A stretch of 64,000 nt of DNA, from contig NMRA01000630.1 in assembly GCA_002633005.1 (NCBI GenBank), forward strand, positions 64,001-128,000. Reading direction: 5' to 3'. The translations under genes and the position numbers were made by a program. This DNA comes from Phoronis australis (lineage: Eukaryota > Phoronida > Phoronidae). The notes below the pieces were generated by a model that saw nothing but the letters and a program-made list of their open reading frames with translations, was not told where the DNA came from and ran no database searches. How positions within the stretch are numbered: the first letter of the stretch is position 1; every line of letters begins with the position of its first letter. Below are positions 28,401 through 43,400 of this stretch, in pieces.

Positions 28401-31400
28401 GGAGTGCTCTGAAAGATTAAAATATCCGTTTTTAGAATTTATATATCCTGGGGTTAATTCCCTGTAAAACACCATTCTTTATATTTTAGTCTTGCATTTC
28501 ATTTGTAAGTACAAAAAGTCAGCATTTTTTGTGGTTGAACTACTGTAAATTTTGTAGGTGTAATTCATGAGGGTGCTCGTAATATATAATTCTGCAGCAC
28601 AATTTGTAAACTAAAAGGTATGACAGTGAGGAGATGTCCCTTGCGAGTCTGCTGGAATCGCAGCACTCTGTAGACTATGTTAAGACTTCTCAAGGTAGAT
28701 TCTGGTGTCTAGGCGAATTGAGTTCAAACCTTTTAAGAGTTTTGGCATAATTGAAGGCAGACTGACACAGTTTTGTTGCCAATTCTCATTGATGATACTG
28801 AGGTTTAAAACCTAGCCCCACAAACATAAAGTGTGTTTCACTTCCTGATGAAGCCCTTTGGATTCGATGATTTCCTTTCTGTCACATGCAACCCACAGCT
28901 GATTCCAATCATTTGAACTCAAACAGAATTCTGGAAAATTTTGAAACTCTCCATTGTCTTTTATTTTTTTGAACTCGCTTTAGGAACACAGCATAATTCA
29001 TGACTGTATAGGCCAAACAGTAAAGCTATCAAGGGACTGAACCTTGGTCACGTCACGTAACTGCCACAGTGATCGGATGAATTTAGCCATGTTGTTGTGT
29101 GCTGCAACAATTTGACGCAAGGTTCCCAGGATATCAGCTCCCAAAAATGACAGTTTAACGTTTGGTCAAACACTTCCTCGCCGTCTTCTTTTCTCCTTGT
29201 GTGAATCAAAATTTTTCATTGACATCTCCAATGCATTTGATCATGTTGATTGGGTGTTACATCACTTTCTTTTATATAAGCAAGTGTTAGAAGAGTTATG
29301 CACTACATGGATTTGGAAGACTGAGACTTGACGATTTTGGCTTTCATTGTATTACTCAGATTTCAAAGCTGCATTTTTACATGAACAGGGTCTGAAAATA
29401 GATTTGACAGCTCATAAAGTTGTCAAAAATAGCTGCCAATGCAACCTTTTCATACGCCCTCATAGTGTGTAATAACGATGTGAGTGGTCATTGGTCACTG
29501 CTCATCAGTTCTTGAATTTGGGACGACCAATATTGCCTATTTCTAAAATTCGGTACAAGATCCGACCTTTAGCAACATAATTAATCTTTCACTGTATAAA
29601 ACTAGAGAATTTTAACCATAGATAAAATGCAGACAACTGTCGGTGGTGATGTAACCTATATAAATTTGTTTACGATCGGCATATGCACCTAAGATAAGCT
29701 CATTTCACGAGATGTATGAGAGACCGAGGTTAGAATAGAAGTACTAAGTATAAGGGCGAAAATAAAATATGATTATTTGAAACTGATAACCTCTGGATAG
29801 ATGTTGCAAAGTGTCACCCTGAGACAATGAACAAGTTGTTCCTGGAACGGGTTGCTAGGTTTGGGTGCTGTCTGGAAGCTGTTTAAGTTAATGCAACTTA
29901 GCCCACTTGTGACAACTTACTCCACATTATAAAAGTGGAGTTAAACTTGCTCTAGTGTAACTCGTGCCTGATCGCTGTGTAGGCGCATTCCTGACGCAAG
30001 GGAATCAGCTATGCTCTAATGCTCAGTTACATCCATACGAGTCTTCTTTTTGCACCAGCAGTAATATTAATATTAATTACAGTAACAATGATAATAATGA
30101 CTATGATTATGATAACAATAATGAGTAGTACTAAAAATGACTCTAATGTTGATTTTGAAATGCTCGTTTTGTAATCAAATAAGTGTTATGGCAAATTTTT
30201 TATTTGGGATAACAGTAATTGGTGTATTGCCACTTTGCACAAGCTTGGCAGCTACATCACTGCATATGTTCAACAATTTTACCAAATTTTATTTAGTGAT
30301 AGCTTAACTGTACAAAACTAAGTTAAAAGAAAAAAGGGATTACTGAAGAGGAATCTTGGTGTGGAAGTTGACAAAATGAATTTAATTTGTCTGTCCTCTT
30401 GTGTCTTCAGTAATACCCAAGTCCTTAGCTGTATAAAAAGTGATCGTTGGTTTTTAAATGCAAAACTGAAACAAGACCGCCTTTTGTCCTGTTGCCTCCC
30501 TGAAAGATGAGACTTTGATTATATCTACACCTGTTTGAATGATGGATTGTATTGTTTGTTGGTTCACGACCTGATCTTATCTCACATTCAATCTTTTATT
30601 TGATTGGTTGTCCTGGTAGAGAAACTTTCCCAAATCTTTAGAGGAATACGATATAACCCTCATGCTATGTGGTGGGCTGTGTGACTTACTTGTTATTGGC
30701 CCACCGATAATGTTTGCATTAGTGGAGTACGTTAAAGTGGCCAGTTAAACAAGCCGGGATTTGAATCCTTGCGTTTTGTTAGTCGAGAAGATTTCTTTAC
30801 TAATCTCTGCCTTTCTTGAGGCCGATTACATCAGGTTTCATCTCAAATCCAAGCCCTGGAGTGTGTTTGGTCAACTAACGCTGTTTAATCGCATGGGATT
30901 ACAGGCTATCTTTTGCTGCATAAGTGATTCCAGCTTGGTTCTGATGCAGGATTTAAGTTTGTTTAGTTTGTTCACTCTGGATTGCATGTTTTTGACAATT
31001 TGCTGCAGTTGTACGAGAGTTGACTGCATAGGCAGGATGATTTTTACATAACCTTGCGGCCACATAACAGCTTTGGTGCACTCAGTATTGTTTCATTAAC
31101 AGTACTCTGCCATGCATGAGAAAAGCAGATGACATTTTCACATAAGCAGACGTACATCGAGTCTGACTTCATGATGCTGCTCGTTCTTGTGTGGTTGAAC
31201 TGGACTTATCACGATACATTTTTGTGTTGTCGATAACTCTGCTTACGATCGGTGCGTGATAGAATCTTGAGAAGGAAAATCAACAGAAGTTTCACGCCAT
31301 ACGTCATGTATCCTCGTTGAACGTATATAGAAAGTCAACCATGTGTGTTACGTTGTTATTGAGAGCAAGATCTGACTGTTGATGTTTTCAGAAAATAGGA

Positions 31401-34400
31401 TTAGTTGATGAGGAACAGCATGCTACGATTTAAAGAAAAGAAACGTGTTGTAATTAACTTTATCAGTCACACTTATGTCAGAAGACAACACTTTGGATTT
31501 AATGAGAATTCCTGTATTCCACCAGCTCAGCAGGTCATGCTGTCTTACTTGTCAGTGGTGAACACTAATTCTGACATAAAAATTGCTGCTATTGTCTGCA
31601 GAGGTTAGTTTACTCAGTGTGAGTTTGACATATTGTGATGGGAACAAATGTACTGTCATCGTAAGTATTGTGAAGAGAAACTAAAGACTGCTCTCTGTGA
31701 TGTTTCATTAGTTTCAACTTACCTAAAAAGTTGCTGTCAGTGGTAAATGGATTGAACGGTTATCGTTAATGACAGTCTGTACTTCCTTGAAGTTTTATTC
31801 AGTTTTGGAGTGCAGGATATAGTAAATGAACAGTGCTAATATGTACAAGATTATCACGGTTGCAAGACTTGGCTTTTTGTGAAGTGTTGAGATACATGTG
31901 TTCAGATGAAGTACTGACTGTGTATCAAATTGAACAACAACTAGGTAGGATTGTGTTGTCATGGTTACACTGCTCATCATCAACAAGGTGCCATTGGAGT
32001 TCAATGCAAACATAATGTTCTCACCTTTTGTTTAATCAGGATTTATTTCATCAGCGTTGGGAACGCAAATTTCCACCTGCTGTCTCTCCCACTTACTCTT
32101 GCCGTTAGGTCAATTGTGGATTTAGGTGCGATATCCTCATCTGTTCCTCAGGAATGCGCATGAATTGAATCAATCATATTGACTGGCACAAAGAAAACTG
32201 GGAGATAAGATTCTGAGGTAACTGAACCTTATCATGTTCAAACAGTTTTGAAGGCTTGATATCCGACTAAATACGCAACGGTTGCTTGCTTGTGGATCTT
32301 TGCGATAAGTATGGTGGATATTTGTGAAATCGTCGAATTAAAGGTTTTATTGCGATCATTGACTATTGTTAAAACGTGTGGATGAACTGTTAGTGAAATT
32401 CTCAATGTTACAAAATACTTGGCTGAATTGAAGATTGCATCAATGTTTACAAGTTTAAAGATTTTTTGGATAGTGAAAGATTGGATTGCATTACGGTGGT
32501 CATTTCTATGGATGCTGTTTGTGTAAGGGTAGTTACTGTCTGGTGCTAAGAGACAGATAATATACAGGATGAGCAGTTGTTTGTGTACAGTCTGACTCTT
32601 GACAGAGAACTACCAGTTGTTGATACTGTGTGGCTATACTTCTAGAATTCAGGTGGACGAAATGTACGTATTGTGATAGTGTTCACTGCTAACTGTAGTC
32701 GGACTGGACATGTTTTGATCATTTGTCGTTTGAGAATATGTCTTCAAAAGTTACATTGGATGTTTGGTAGCTCTGCATTTCTCTGTTGTTCATTGAACAT
32801 GTTTGCAACAACCCGGGATTGAAATTGGATCTGAGCACTGGTTTACAACAGGATCTACAGGAACGACACGATGAATGACAATTTGGATTAACTCCCCTGA
32901 AGGCTTTGGCTGGAAGAGGGTCTGGTGGTAATGGAGTTGTCCAATGAGATAACACTTCGTCGCATTCTAAAAATGAGATGATACTTTAAAATACCTGTAT
33001 AAAAAATAATCAGTGTTCATTTGATGGTTACTGTGTCTTCCACATTGTGTGCTTAAACTATGACCAGAAAAACGGATGATGAGTTTGGACGGACCGCCAA
33101 GAGGTTTCCACGATTGGCTAACGTCAACTTGACCCCTCACAGGTAAATTTCTTCTTTTGCCCATGACTTGGAGCGTGATGTGTGACTGCGTTGTCTTCTC
33201 CGTTTGGCAAAGGTTCTAAATTAACGTCATCTCAATTTATGAACCCCTATTACACATGAGTCCGAAACTTTTGCTAGAAAATTTGCATTTAGAAACTCAT
33301 CTGTTTCAAGACAACTTGTATTTTGACATCATCATTGTCATCTTATTAGTAAGGAGGTGAACAACATCAGTGTTAGTGATGGTTTAAGTGCAACAAAGCA
33401 CTTAGCTGAACTTAAGTACATCATACAATGAATCTGGTGACTTGTTATGTTTTGCTTCTGAAATTGAATTCCTTATGGAACATTCCCCCCTCCCTCATGA
33501 TAATAGTAGTCAAAAATAATGTAATTGGAGCCAGTATTTCAATCAGGAAGGACATGTTCATCTTAATATGTTTATTGTAGTTGATAATTAGTGTGTCACT
33601 CTTGATATATGGGATGACAAAAGACTGCAGGCAAGTTGAACAGTAGACTAGATTGATATCTAGAGTTGAAACTACCATACCCTGTTCACACCAAAAGCGG
33701 TCACAACTTTTAAACTGATTTATGACCATTATAACAATTGGTTTGAAGGCTTTAAAAGCAGTTTTAATAGTTGTATCTGTAGTGCGATTACAAACCCTCT
33801 GTGAGGTTAGTTTAATGATAGGTTTTAATTGTAGTAACATGGTATGGACAGGGCAGTTGTAAAAGTTATAATTCAGTAGGTGGCGCTGCTGTTAAATCTC
33901 ACTAGAAACAATAGCACACTGTCACTCTAATTTACTGGTCAGAGTGAATCGGAAAACAAATTTAGTTGGTCTGAACACAGCTATAATGAGAGATTTGTTT
34001 TTGTGTGAGAACTTTTTCTCTATTGGTTCCAACATACCTGTATAGTCTATCCCTTTTAATATGTACATCAATCTCAGCAGCCTCCTTGGTACTGGCAAGT
34101 CTGATTCCTGCACAAGTCCATAGCCACAGGGTTGTATTGTGTTCAATGTTTTGGAATTTGAACAAAATTGCCATTTGTTTTTTCAATGAAGTGCTCACAA
34201 TTTTACCTATGATTTGATTTGACTGCATGAATTAAGTGCCAATGAAGTGAAATTTCTTGACTTTTAATTTTGTTGAACAATTTCATGAAAAAATTTAACT
34301 TTTATTTTTTACCATGTATTCTAAAGTGAAGAAACATCGTGTTAACTTAAAATTCGTTACTTTGGGATACAATTTGAGCTAGAATTTTATTTTGCCAACT

Positions 34401-37400
34401 TTCTCTTATGAAATAATTAAAAATACTTTGTTTTGCACAAGGTATAGGATTCACAGGTGTTGCCAAAGAACATTTGAGAATTTACAGCATTGTGAATAAT
34501 GACAATTGTAGAAATTTTCCCAAATTGAAGAATTTTCAGCATAAAAAGCAAAAGGGATGCTCACACTGTCTCACAGTTCTAGAAACATTAGCACTGTTGG
34601 AGTTCAAAGAATCTGCAGGCTTCTCCATGGTTAAAAGAACAAAAAAGCATTTTGATTGGTTAAAGGTAAACATTTGAAAAATTCCCATTGGTTGGAAGTT
34701 CAGTGAGATGCCAAAACAGTAGACTTAATTGATTAAGTTCACACAAGTTTGGGTTCAGTGACTACCTCAAGATGGCCGGTACCCAGTGTATTTAGCAAGA
34801 AATGTCCTGGCATTTATTTATGGCAAATGTCCATCTAATACACTGACACTGATGCTTATATTGGTTCGAAGCGCAAGGTTGAAATAGAAAGTACAAAAGT
34901 ACTTGCAACTATTAGACTAAGTTTTAAACCGGTGCAAAGCTCTCAAAACTATGTGGTCTTGCTTTAAGTTTAAAAAATCAGAAGCACAAATATGTTTGTG
35001 ACATTAAAATTTCAATAAAGTTTAGGAGTGCACACACGTGACAAAGCATAACCATTGAGCAGTTTCTTTCTTCATCCAGAGATGGCGCTGTTTTAGAGTG
35101 CATGGGACTGATGTGGGTCATTGAGTGAACTATGAGACCTGTCTGTCTGTAATGTGTGCTTGATAATTTGTGAGGTAAACACAGTACACTTGGAACCAAT
35201 GTGCTGTGTTAGTGGTGATCAATGCATTGTGTAGATAAGCTTACAGTAGTTTTCATTCATTTGCCTCCAGGATGGTGAATTGATCACTTCTAGATTTTTT
35301 CAGTTTTGACTAAAGGCTTCTTAGTGTATTTAATAACAAGAAAAATTTTCGGAATTTTAAACTTTTATTATATCGCGGGTATAAACTGGTCATTTGGCAT
35401 GTTGCCCAAAACATTCTTCTATACTTTATTGCCAAGTATCCATTTGTTTTAATTTATTTGTGAATTAGTTCAATTGCAATTGATGGCTACAGTGATTCAG
35501 TGTCATACCACCACAAAAGTTTATTGCAATATTGGGACAATGAAATGAATTATTATTTCTAAAAACAAATTTTGTCACAAAAAATGACTAACAACTGGTG
35601 TCACATGGCAGGAAGTACCACGATGTAGCGGTGAGTAATAGCACTGTGGTGGTGTGAGGTTATAACCCTGGAAGGTGTTTAAATAACATGACTTTGCTTA
35701 ATCGTATTCATGATTTGGAAAATGAATTGCCTCATGCACACAAACAGTTTTGGTTGATTATAATTTCTTATGAACCATTTCTATAAATTCACGACGTATG
35801 AATTGTATGACGTAAATGCTTGATAAGAATTCATTTTACTGATTTTTCATTGGTATAAGGTTTAACATCAACCAAGATATTTTATATTTCTTATCACTTT
35901 GAAATCATAAATGACCAAAAGAGATTTTCTATGAAATGACGTTCAGACTTAAGGCTGATGATCATCTTTCATAAGCCTGTGTAAGCAATTTTTATCAACC
36001 AAAATGGCGGAGTGATCTGCTGAAGGAAAACTCTGGTGATTGTTGCTACAATTGCTTTGTCGTATAATATTATTCACAAAGGCAATTCAAGACCATTTTT
36101 GATGCAATCGTCCTGTTTTGTGTTCCTGAATTCATTAGAAGGAAAACATGTGTATGCACATTCTCTTCAAGACTTTTGTTTTGGTATCTTGACTGTAGAT
36201 TAAATGTTTTGTTGGACCCAAATTTTCAGTATGATGCGCATCTGACCATAGACTATAGTGTAATCTATGATCTGACCAATATTTCCCATGTATTTATAGG
36301 GACACCTTCACAAAATTTGCAAATGTCTGGGATACAGCAGGCTTCCTAATGCTGAGTTTGACTGCATGTGATTGTGAATGAAATAATTTATTAATTCTAT
36401 TGAGATACTTTGAATGGGTTATAACTATTTTTTGCAAGCTGTTTAAAAAAATAACACCCAACCCATCAGGCTTACCAGTATATGTCACTGTCGTCAAACA
36501 AATAAACATTGATCAATTAAACAAACAAACATTGATCAATTATACAAGCATTGTCAGCAGTTTCAAAAATACATGTTTTTGTGCTGTGTTGATTGTACTC
36601 CAGCAATGTGGCCTGAATGGGAAGTGGTGTTGTTCACATGTTCGTATTAGTATCGTTCACATGTTCAAATTTAGTGCTCTTCACATGAGAAAATTGTCTG
36701 CAATAATCCCAGTATTTTTTCAGGCATTATTTTACTAGGAAACATGTTTGGATTGGGGCACAAATTTCAGAACTTGCCCGAAAATATGAAGGGCTTTTCT
36801 CATTAACGTTGACTCTTTAGTGTTTGGAGTAACGTTAGTTACTGGTACACCTTAATCTCATCCTTGGATTGAAGTGAATATTGCTCAAGTTTCACAGTAG
36901 GAGGTGGGAAGGATCAGCTTGAAAGTTCATCAAAGTTATCAACAGGGGGTGTTGGAAGCTAATGTGAAAGTTGAAGTTGACTTCTCAAAGTCACTGCCTT
37001 CTAATGCAAATCAAAATGGCACAGTAATCTCCTTCATCTTTCAAGTTCACCACACAAGAGTGATGAAGACTGTGATCCTTACACTTTTGTAATTACATTA
37101 TTCAATGTTTGCTGTGAGTGATGAGCTATACCTGGTATAGCTCATTGCTGTGAGTGATTCTGACGATAAGCGCTGAATTATGTCCAGCAAAGTTCTGCTT
37201 TCCTGGGCTTTTGAGTGTTGGCTTTTAATGATTGAATAAGAGTTTTTTATAGTTTAAAGTTTGTAATAAGTACCGTAGGTTCCTTCACTTCTTGTGTTCA
37301 AGTAATTGTAAACTTGCCTTCCATCACAAGAAAGCAATTTTTTATGTACCATTTTGTTTAATGAGGCTTCAGAAGAACTGAGTTATTGGTTAGAAGTGTG

Positions 37401-40400
37401 AAGCTTCTACAGGTTGGTCATGTCATTTTATGTGTGGAACATGTTCTTAAATGAATAACAGCCAATTCGTTACAAGATATCTGACTTTAATTGTGTGAAA
37501 AGAACACCGTTGTAAGCTGAGTTTGCTTCCAGGATAGAATGCAGACTGGATTATACCAGGTTTGCGTGAAATGCTATCAACCTCGATCCATCAGTGTTCA
37601 GTTGTTTGCTGATGCATATGTTTTGGAGATATATTCTGGTTTCAGAGTGTTAAAAGCTCTGCTCCATACTAGTGCTAATGTTCCAACTGCCATTAGCTGT
37701 TCTTCTATGTCCAACTAATGGTCCCCTTCCTAAATGGACATTCAAAAGGGCAACAAGTTCATCGCCGTTAACTTACATTATCTTTAGAATTAATTCAGTC
37801 CATAATACTCAACACTCTGTGGGGCTTCTTATTCAATATAGCCAGCTATAGATTCTGCAACAGTAACAAATAGGTTTGTTTGTTATTTAGTTTCATACAG
37901 ACTCCCTCTTTTATCATTATTCAACATCCACCTTTGGTTCATTTTTGGGCTGGCGTTAGTGGATACACAAGTGTGTTCTGAAATTGTCTTCATCAAGTGC
38001 AGTTCTCGTGGTGACACAGTCAGTCGTCGGTGAAGTCTGCCGTACTGAAGGGCTACTTTTTGCCATTTCCATGTTTGCAAGGACGAAGAAGAACAGGACT
38101 TTTCTGTGCTTTGTTAATGGCTCGTGAATCTTCTGTTCATACAGCTATGTCCGTTGTTTTCTGGTGTTTATTTGGTTATTTGAATTATATGTGAGAAGGT
38201 GGTACAGCCTTGCATTATGGGATTGTATGTGACGTCCCAGTCCCACAGTGGATGTTGATGGAGAGTGATTGATGTTATCTTCACTGTTGAATGCTACTGC
38301 TGTGTCCAACACTCTTGTGTAATGGTTTCGGGCATCCGTTTCAAGTCATTCAGGTTTGCGTAAATGATACCAAATCATGTTTTGGTCTATAAAAAGATAT
38401 CGACAACGACATACCCGTCTAAGTTTCTGAAATAAAATAATGCTTTGTAACCATCGTTAACTCTCAAAATTTCGGAGCAAATGTGGAAACTGTGGAATTC
38501 TGCTAAATATAACAAGTATGACATCATTTTCAGTCAGTGACCCTGATGGTGCATCATGGGAAAACCAAAGGTCATGTAGGACCTATTGACAAGTCTGTCT
38601 ATAGAGATGAATATCCACAAAATTATATGTTTTTGAAAGTAGAAAGCCTGTAGAATTTGATTTTTGACTTTGTATTAATTTATTCATGATTGGGTCACGT
38701 TGTTTAATGTCTATTCAGTACAGTTTAGAGAGGTATATTTCTAGCAAAACAATGGTACCAATAACGTGATCAAATTTTGTTTGATACATGTTCAAAGTGA
38801 GATGTCAAAAACCTTACAATTTTCTAAAATATCTTTTTATTTCAGGCATAAAATGTATGTGGGTTGATAGCAGCTTTAAAGAATATTGAAGTAATTTTTG
38901 ATGGTTAAACAGAGCAACATTATGGTGTTGGGATAGTAAATAAGTGTTTGTTTTTCCTGCAAGAAGTCCGCAGTCAACGGGCATTGAACTGAGGATTATA
39001 CAGTCAGTCTACCCTGACTGAACCTGTGATGCTAAGCAACTTTATTGAATGCCTTAACTGTTTTATTTATGCTTGGTTATCCAGTTTTCTTGTTTTATCT
39101 CTCTCTCACAGGAAATAGCATTCCTTCAAGTGCTATTCCCATGGTGTCTACAATATTAATACAGTCCACATTGGGTTTCCTAATTGGTGTCTGACAAGGA
39201 AATTGTTAATCCATGTGTGGTAGTTACGGGGCACACGTTGACAGGTGTCTTTGGAAAACAACTCAACAATATTCGTTGAGCATAGTGACGTTAGATTTTA
39301 GTCGGTCTCGACTGCTTTGCTAAGTGGAAGAGTCTTCTTCGATACTGAACAATCATTCTGTTGCAGCTTAAGATTTACCGAATAGTGATGTAGGTTAAAG
39401 CCATGCAGTCCGGAGCTGGAATACCATTATGTTCAAAGGTTCACTATGAATTTGTGATGAATTTGTTGTGCTTTTTTCCTGCTCTTGTATGTAGATAGAA
39501 AACTGATTTGTCTGCAGTTGTGGTCAATATGTGGATTTTCCTTTTGCCTTGAAAATATCAGAATTTTTTTGTCTCACTTTTGGTTTCTTACCTGCGCGAT
39601 GATTTTAAAAGATTATCATCTTTCTCTTGACAGACCGTGACCAGACTTTGATAATTAGCGTTCAGTTGAGAATCATACTATTTGCTTTAAAGCTACAAAC
39701 TTTTGACATTACAGTGTAGTCGGCTGCATAGCATTTGTATTATTCTACTGTTGGTCAATGAGATTAATGACTGGGATGTGATACACGGGGCCGAAGTCAT
39801 CAAAATGCCACGAGGATGTGCTCGAGACTCGATGGATAGTCAACTTGAAACTGATGAATTTTAAGTAGTAAAGTGATATTATCTCAGACTTAATGTGAGT
39901 GATCAATTTCAAATATAAGCCGAGTCCACCACTACTGGCATTGCAGTGTTAAGGGTGGAATATTACAACTAGTTAATGTGTGTACTGAGGTACACTGTGG
40001 ATGGTGTAGTGGAAGACTACATGAAACGTCTGCTGACTTGTTGAAACGTCTGCTGACTTGTAGCCAGTTCTCATCGCTTTTCTTCATCGTGGATACACTG
40101 TGTTTGGAATGAGTTGGAACGACCTCTCGTCTACGAGACACTCGCATGGACCACGCAAGATTTACGTGTTTGGGAATAGAAATGGTTCTAACCTTGTTAG
40201 GTAATGATGCAAAGGATAAGGTTTGGATTTTGAGATGGTTGGGTGGTGATGCATAGTTTGTTTTTCACAATGTGTTGTCGTTACCGTTCCTGTCTGTGTT
40301 TACTATGGTGATTGATATTTGATAGATAAGTGGAATGTCATGGGTTCAACTGTGGCTTGATGTACAACAGTTATCACAGAAGATAACTCAGCAACATCTT

Positions 40401-43400
40401 GACAAGTTTAATCAATCTGCAGAAAATCATAATTTTGTTCTAGAGTTGAAGAGAGATTGGTTTTTTGCTGCGTGTGCGTGTACGTCTGTGTTCATACATG
40501 TGTGTGCCTTATGAAAATTACGTTTGTCACATGCCTGTGAGACCTGATACCTCTTGATCACTTCAACTGCCTCATTGGGAATCCCAATGTCTATACTAAA
40601 AGACTCATTTTAAAGTGCCCAACTAGCCTCGTGTTTATCAAAACTGCCTTGTGCTCTGTTTAGCTCTCTCATAATATTCCTTACATAGCATTTGTTTTTC
40701 TTTACCAATAAGAATAAGGAAACATCAGCAACTCATGGAAAAGTTTCAGAATTTATTGGGGCTGGCCACACCCGTAAACTGTAAATTCCAAAATGGCACA
40801 TCTCCTGGGTTGCTGACTTGTTTGATATGTGTGGTAATGTTTCTAAACCTAAAAAATCTTCTGTTTAGAATTGAACAGCTTAGCATGGCAAAATGTTGCC
40901 TTAACTGGTCCGTTTTCATTCTGACAGGAAATAAACAAAATTTTCAAGAGTTTTTTAATTTGTTTCTTTCAAAATTTCTTTTATGATTTAGTCTATGTAA
41001 ACATGTTGTATGCTTCAGCCCAATTTTGGCACCACCTGACTTAACCATTTTCTCTCACACAATTGCAAATTATTTTTTACTAAAATAATGTTTGTCAGTT
41101 TCTCTGCGACTTTTCTGTAGTTTGGAAGTTTTTGAACATTCTCATGTTGAGTGTATAGTCATTATAATGGCAAGATATTGTCAATGTCTTGGAGAATTTC
41201 GCTAAGACCAGTTTGGTGCAGTTCTTCTTTTTGTTGTTCTTGAAATTTTCTGCAAATTCTACATTATCATCATTTTATTTTTTGTTACAGTTTCTCCGAT
41301 ATATCATGCATCGGGGATTCGCCGAGTCTGTCGGAGATTTCCCTGGATGGCAATCCGTTTGCCCAGGAACAATTCTACAAGCAGACGGTCTTGCGACACA
41401 TGCAACAGTTACGTCAACTGGACATGAAACGAATCTCGGTAAGTTGATGAGCGATGCTGGACCATGTGTTATCATACTGTTAACTGTCCACTTTCACAGT
41501 TTCAATGTAAATTATTTTGGCAAACTTGAAATTGAAACAGGACAAAAGTCTCAAGTCAAATACACAGTTATAATTCATGTGTCCTAAGGCAATACCCATA
41601 CCAGTTATGAGCCCAGGATGTGCTCGTGCAGTCTTGTTTAAATATTTTTCTTCTGTTTTACAAACTATTTGGGCTCATAAAGGGATGAGACTTTTATTCT
41701 GCTGTTGGTTAATATAAAATTGATAAACTATTATATAACAGTTCAGGAAAATGAAAATTGATTACACTATTATGTAAGCTGTTGTTATTCGGCAATTTCT
41801 TATTGTCTATGAATAATTATCATACAAACTAGCCTTTCTCAAAGTTTTTGTTGATGCAAATCAATGGTTAACTATTGCTTCATTTTACAAATTGTACCTT
41901 CAGATATTGGTCAAAAAGTCCTACTCTTGGTTTTTCTAAACCTTTCAAATTGTGTATTGAAACGTCTGACCTAGAATAAAGTACTTAAAGAATAACCATA
42001 AAGAGCAGCAAATTGTTGTTATTCAATAACATTTGTTGTTGGTTATTCAATAACATTGGTTTCAGAAAATAATCATAAAGTCTTGGATAACCAGTCCAAT
42101 GATATCATACTGTAAACTGCCTCTCATAGTGTCCCTCAATAGTTCAGTATACTGTAACTGATATTATCACTCAGAACAATCTGTAAGGGGTATTATAAGG
42201 CTGTGGCTCCTAATCCAATCAAAACTGCACACTGCATCCAGACAAGAGTCCAGGGCATTAATGTTTTGTTCTTTTGATGCCTTGTTGAGTTATGACTACT
42301 TTGCAGTAATCCTAATTTCAATATTGTGATTGCCTGCACTGGGTGAACAAAAGATAAGTTCTGTAGGACAAAAGGCCGCTTGTTTGTGTTTATATTGTGG
42401 CCATTGATAGGAAAACACACTGCCTGTTAACTGTTCCTTTGTATGTCTAATGTTATGGGAGAGATTGTTGTTGATTACAACAGAGGTTCCTAACCCCTTC
42501 ACTAGAGTGTATGAGAATTCGATCCAGTTTGGCAGGCTTTTTGCATCTGTTGGTATCAGACATGTGCGGGAGTTGACGATGTTCCCTATAGAGAAGTCAG
42601 CGGTACAAGCTCGGTTGTCATGTTGGTAACAATATTTACGACGCATCATCCTGCTGAGTCAGTGGTAATGTTGTAAGGAAGTTGTGTTGTGAGGTTTTGG
42701 AGAAGATTCACGCTTGAGTACTGTGAACTGAGTCCAAGTAAAGATATACTCTCTTGTGAAGGCGATCATTGGATGTCTGGTTGTGCTGTGCACGACAAGC
42801 TTTGTGGCTCGGGAGGACTTGTCGAGAATGCTTGTTAGACTTTATATTCTGAAATTTTTATAAAAAACACATAAGGTATGCTGAGTTTGGATGACTTTGT
42901 GTTGCTCTTTGGTCACCCGCGAGCTCACTCTTCGTTTTATTTGAAATTATCCTGGCTTTTGTTCTGCAGTTTCTGTTTGTTGGTGTTGGAATTACATTTT
43001 GTAGAGTCATATTTTGTGAATGGGATATATTCAATGAAGGTCTCTTAAATAGAAAACAGCTAACAACATTTTTATACGTTTCATTGTCAAATTAAATCTC
43101 CCATTACTAGAAATTTAACAAATATTAGCCAGTCTTCACTAAACAAGGAAATGGCGATTTCGAGTTTTGTTAATTTACTGTATGTTTCGATTCTGAGTTT
43201 TGACGATTCTCTGTGGATATAAATATTGACGTTGGACATTTGAGGAATTACCCAAACATTGGAATCGGAAATCTGTCCGGATCAGTGTTTGACTTTACTT
43301 TTACTCCGTTTACACGATTTTAGTTACACAAACTCTTACAATTTTTAATTTACTGCGGTTGTTTGGAGACTGTAGTGCTCGTGTTTGGACAAGGTGGTGT

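Larger units (their letters stand above)
27743..41290 (+). other. LRRC49 intron, 13.5 kb
   Basis: No independent gene was supported on either strand. It contains AGATATGTGA repeats (28150-28182), a trinucleotide-like AT tract (about 30055-30135), a 23-bp palindrome between 13-bp direct repeats (37110-37158), a 20-bp duplication (40022-40061) and CTCF-like motifs at 28056, 33872 and 35074. Confidence 0.55.

Noticed and set aside
33445-33840. 131-codon open frame on - strand
   Set aside because: Low-complexity, hydrophobic and Ile-rich sequence typical of AT-rich DNA, with no similarity recognised.
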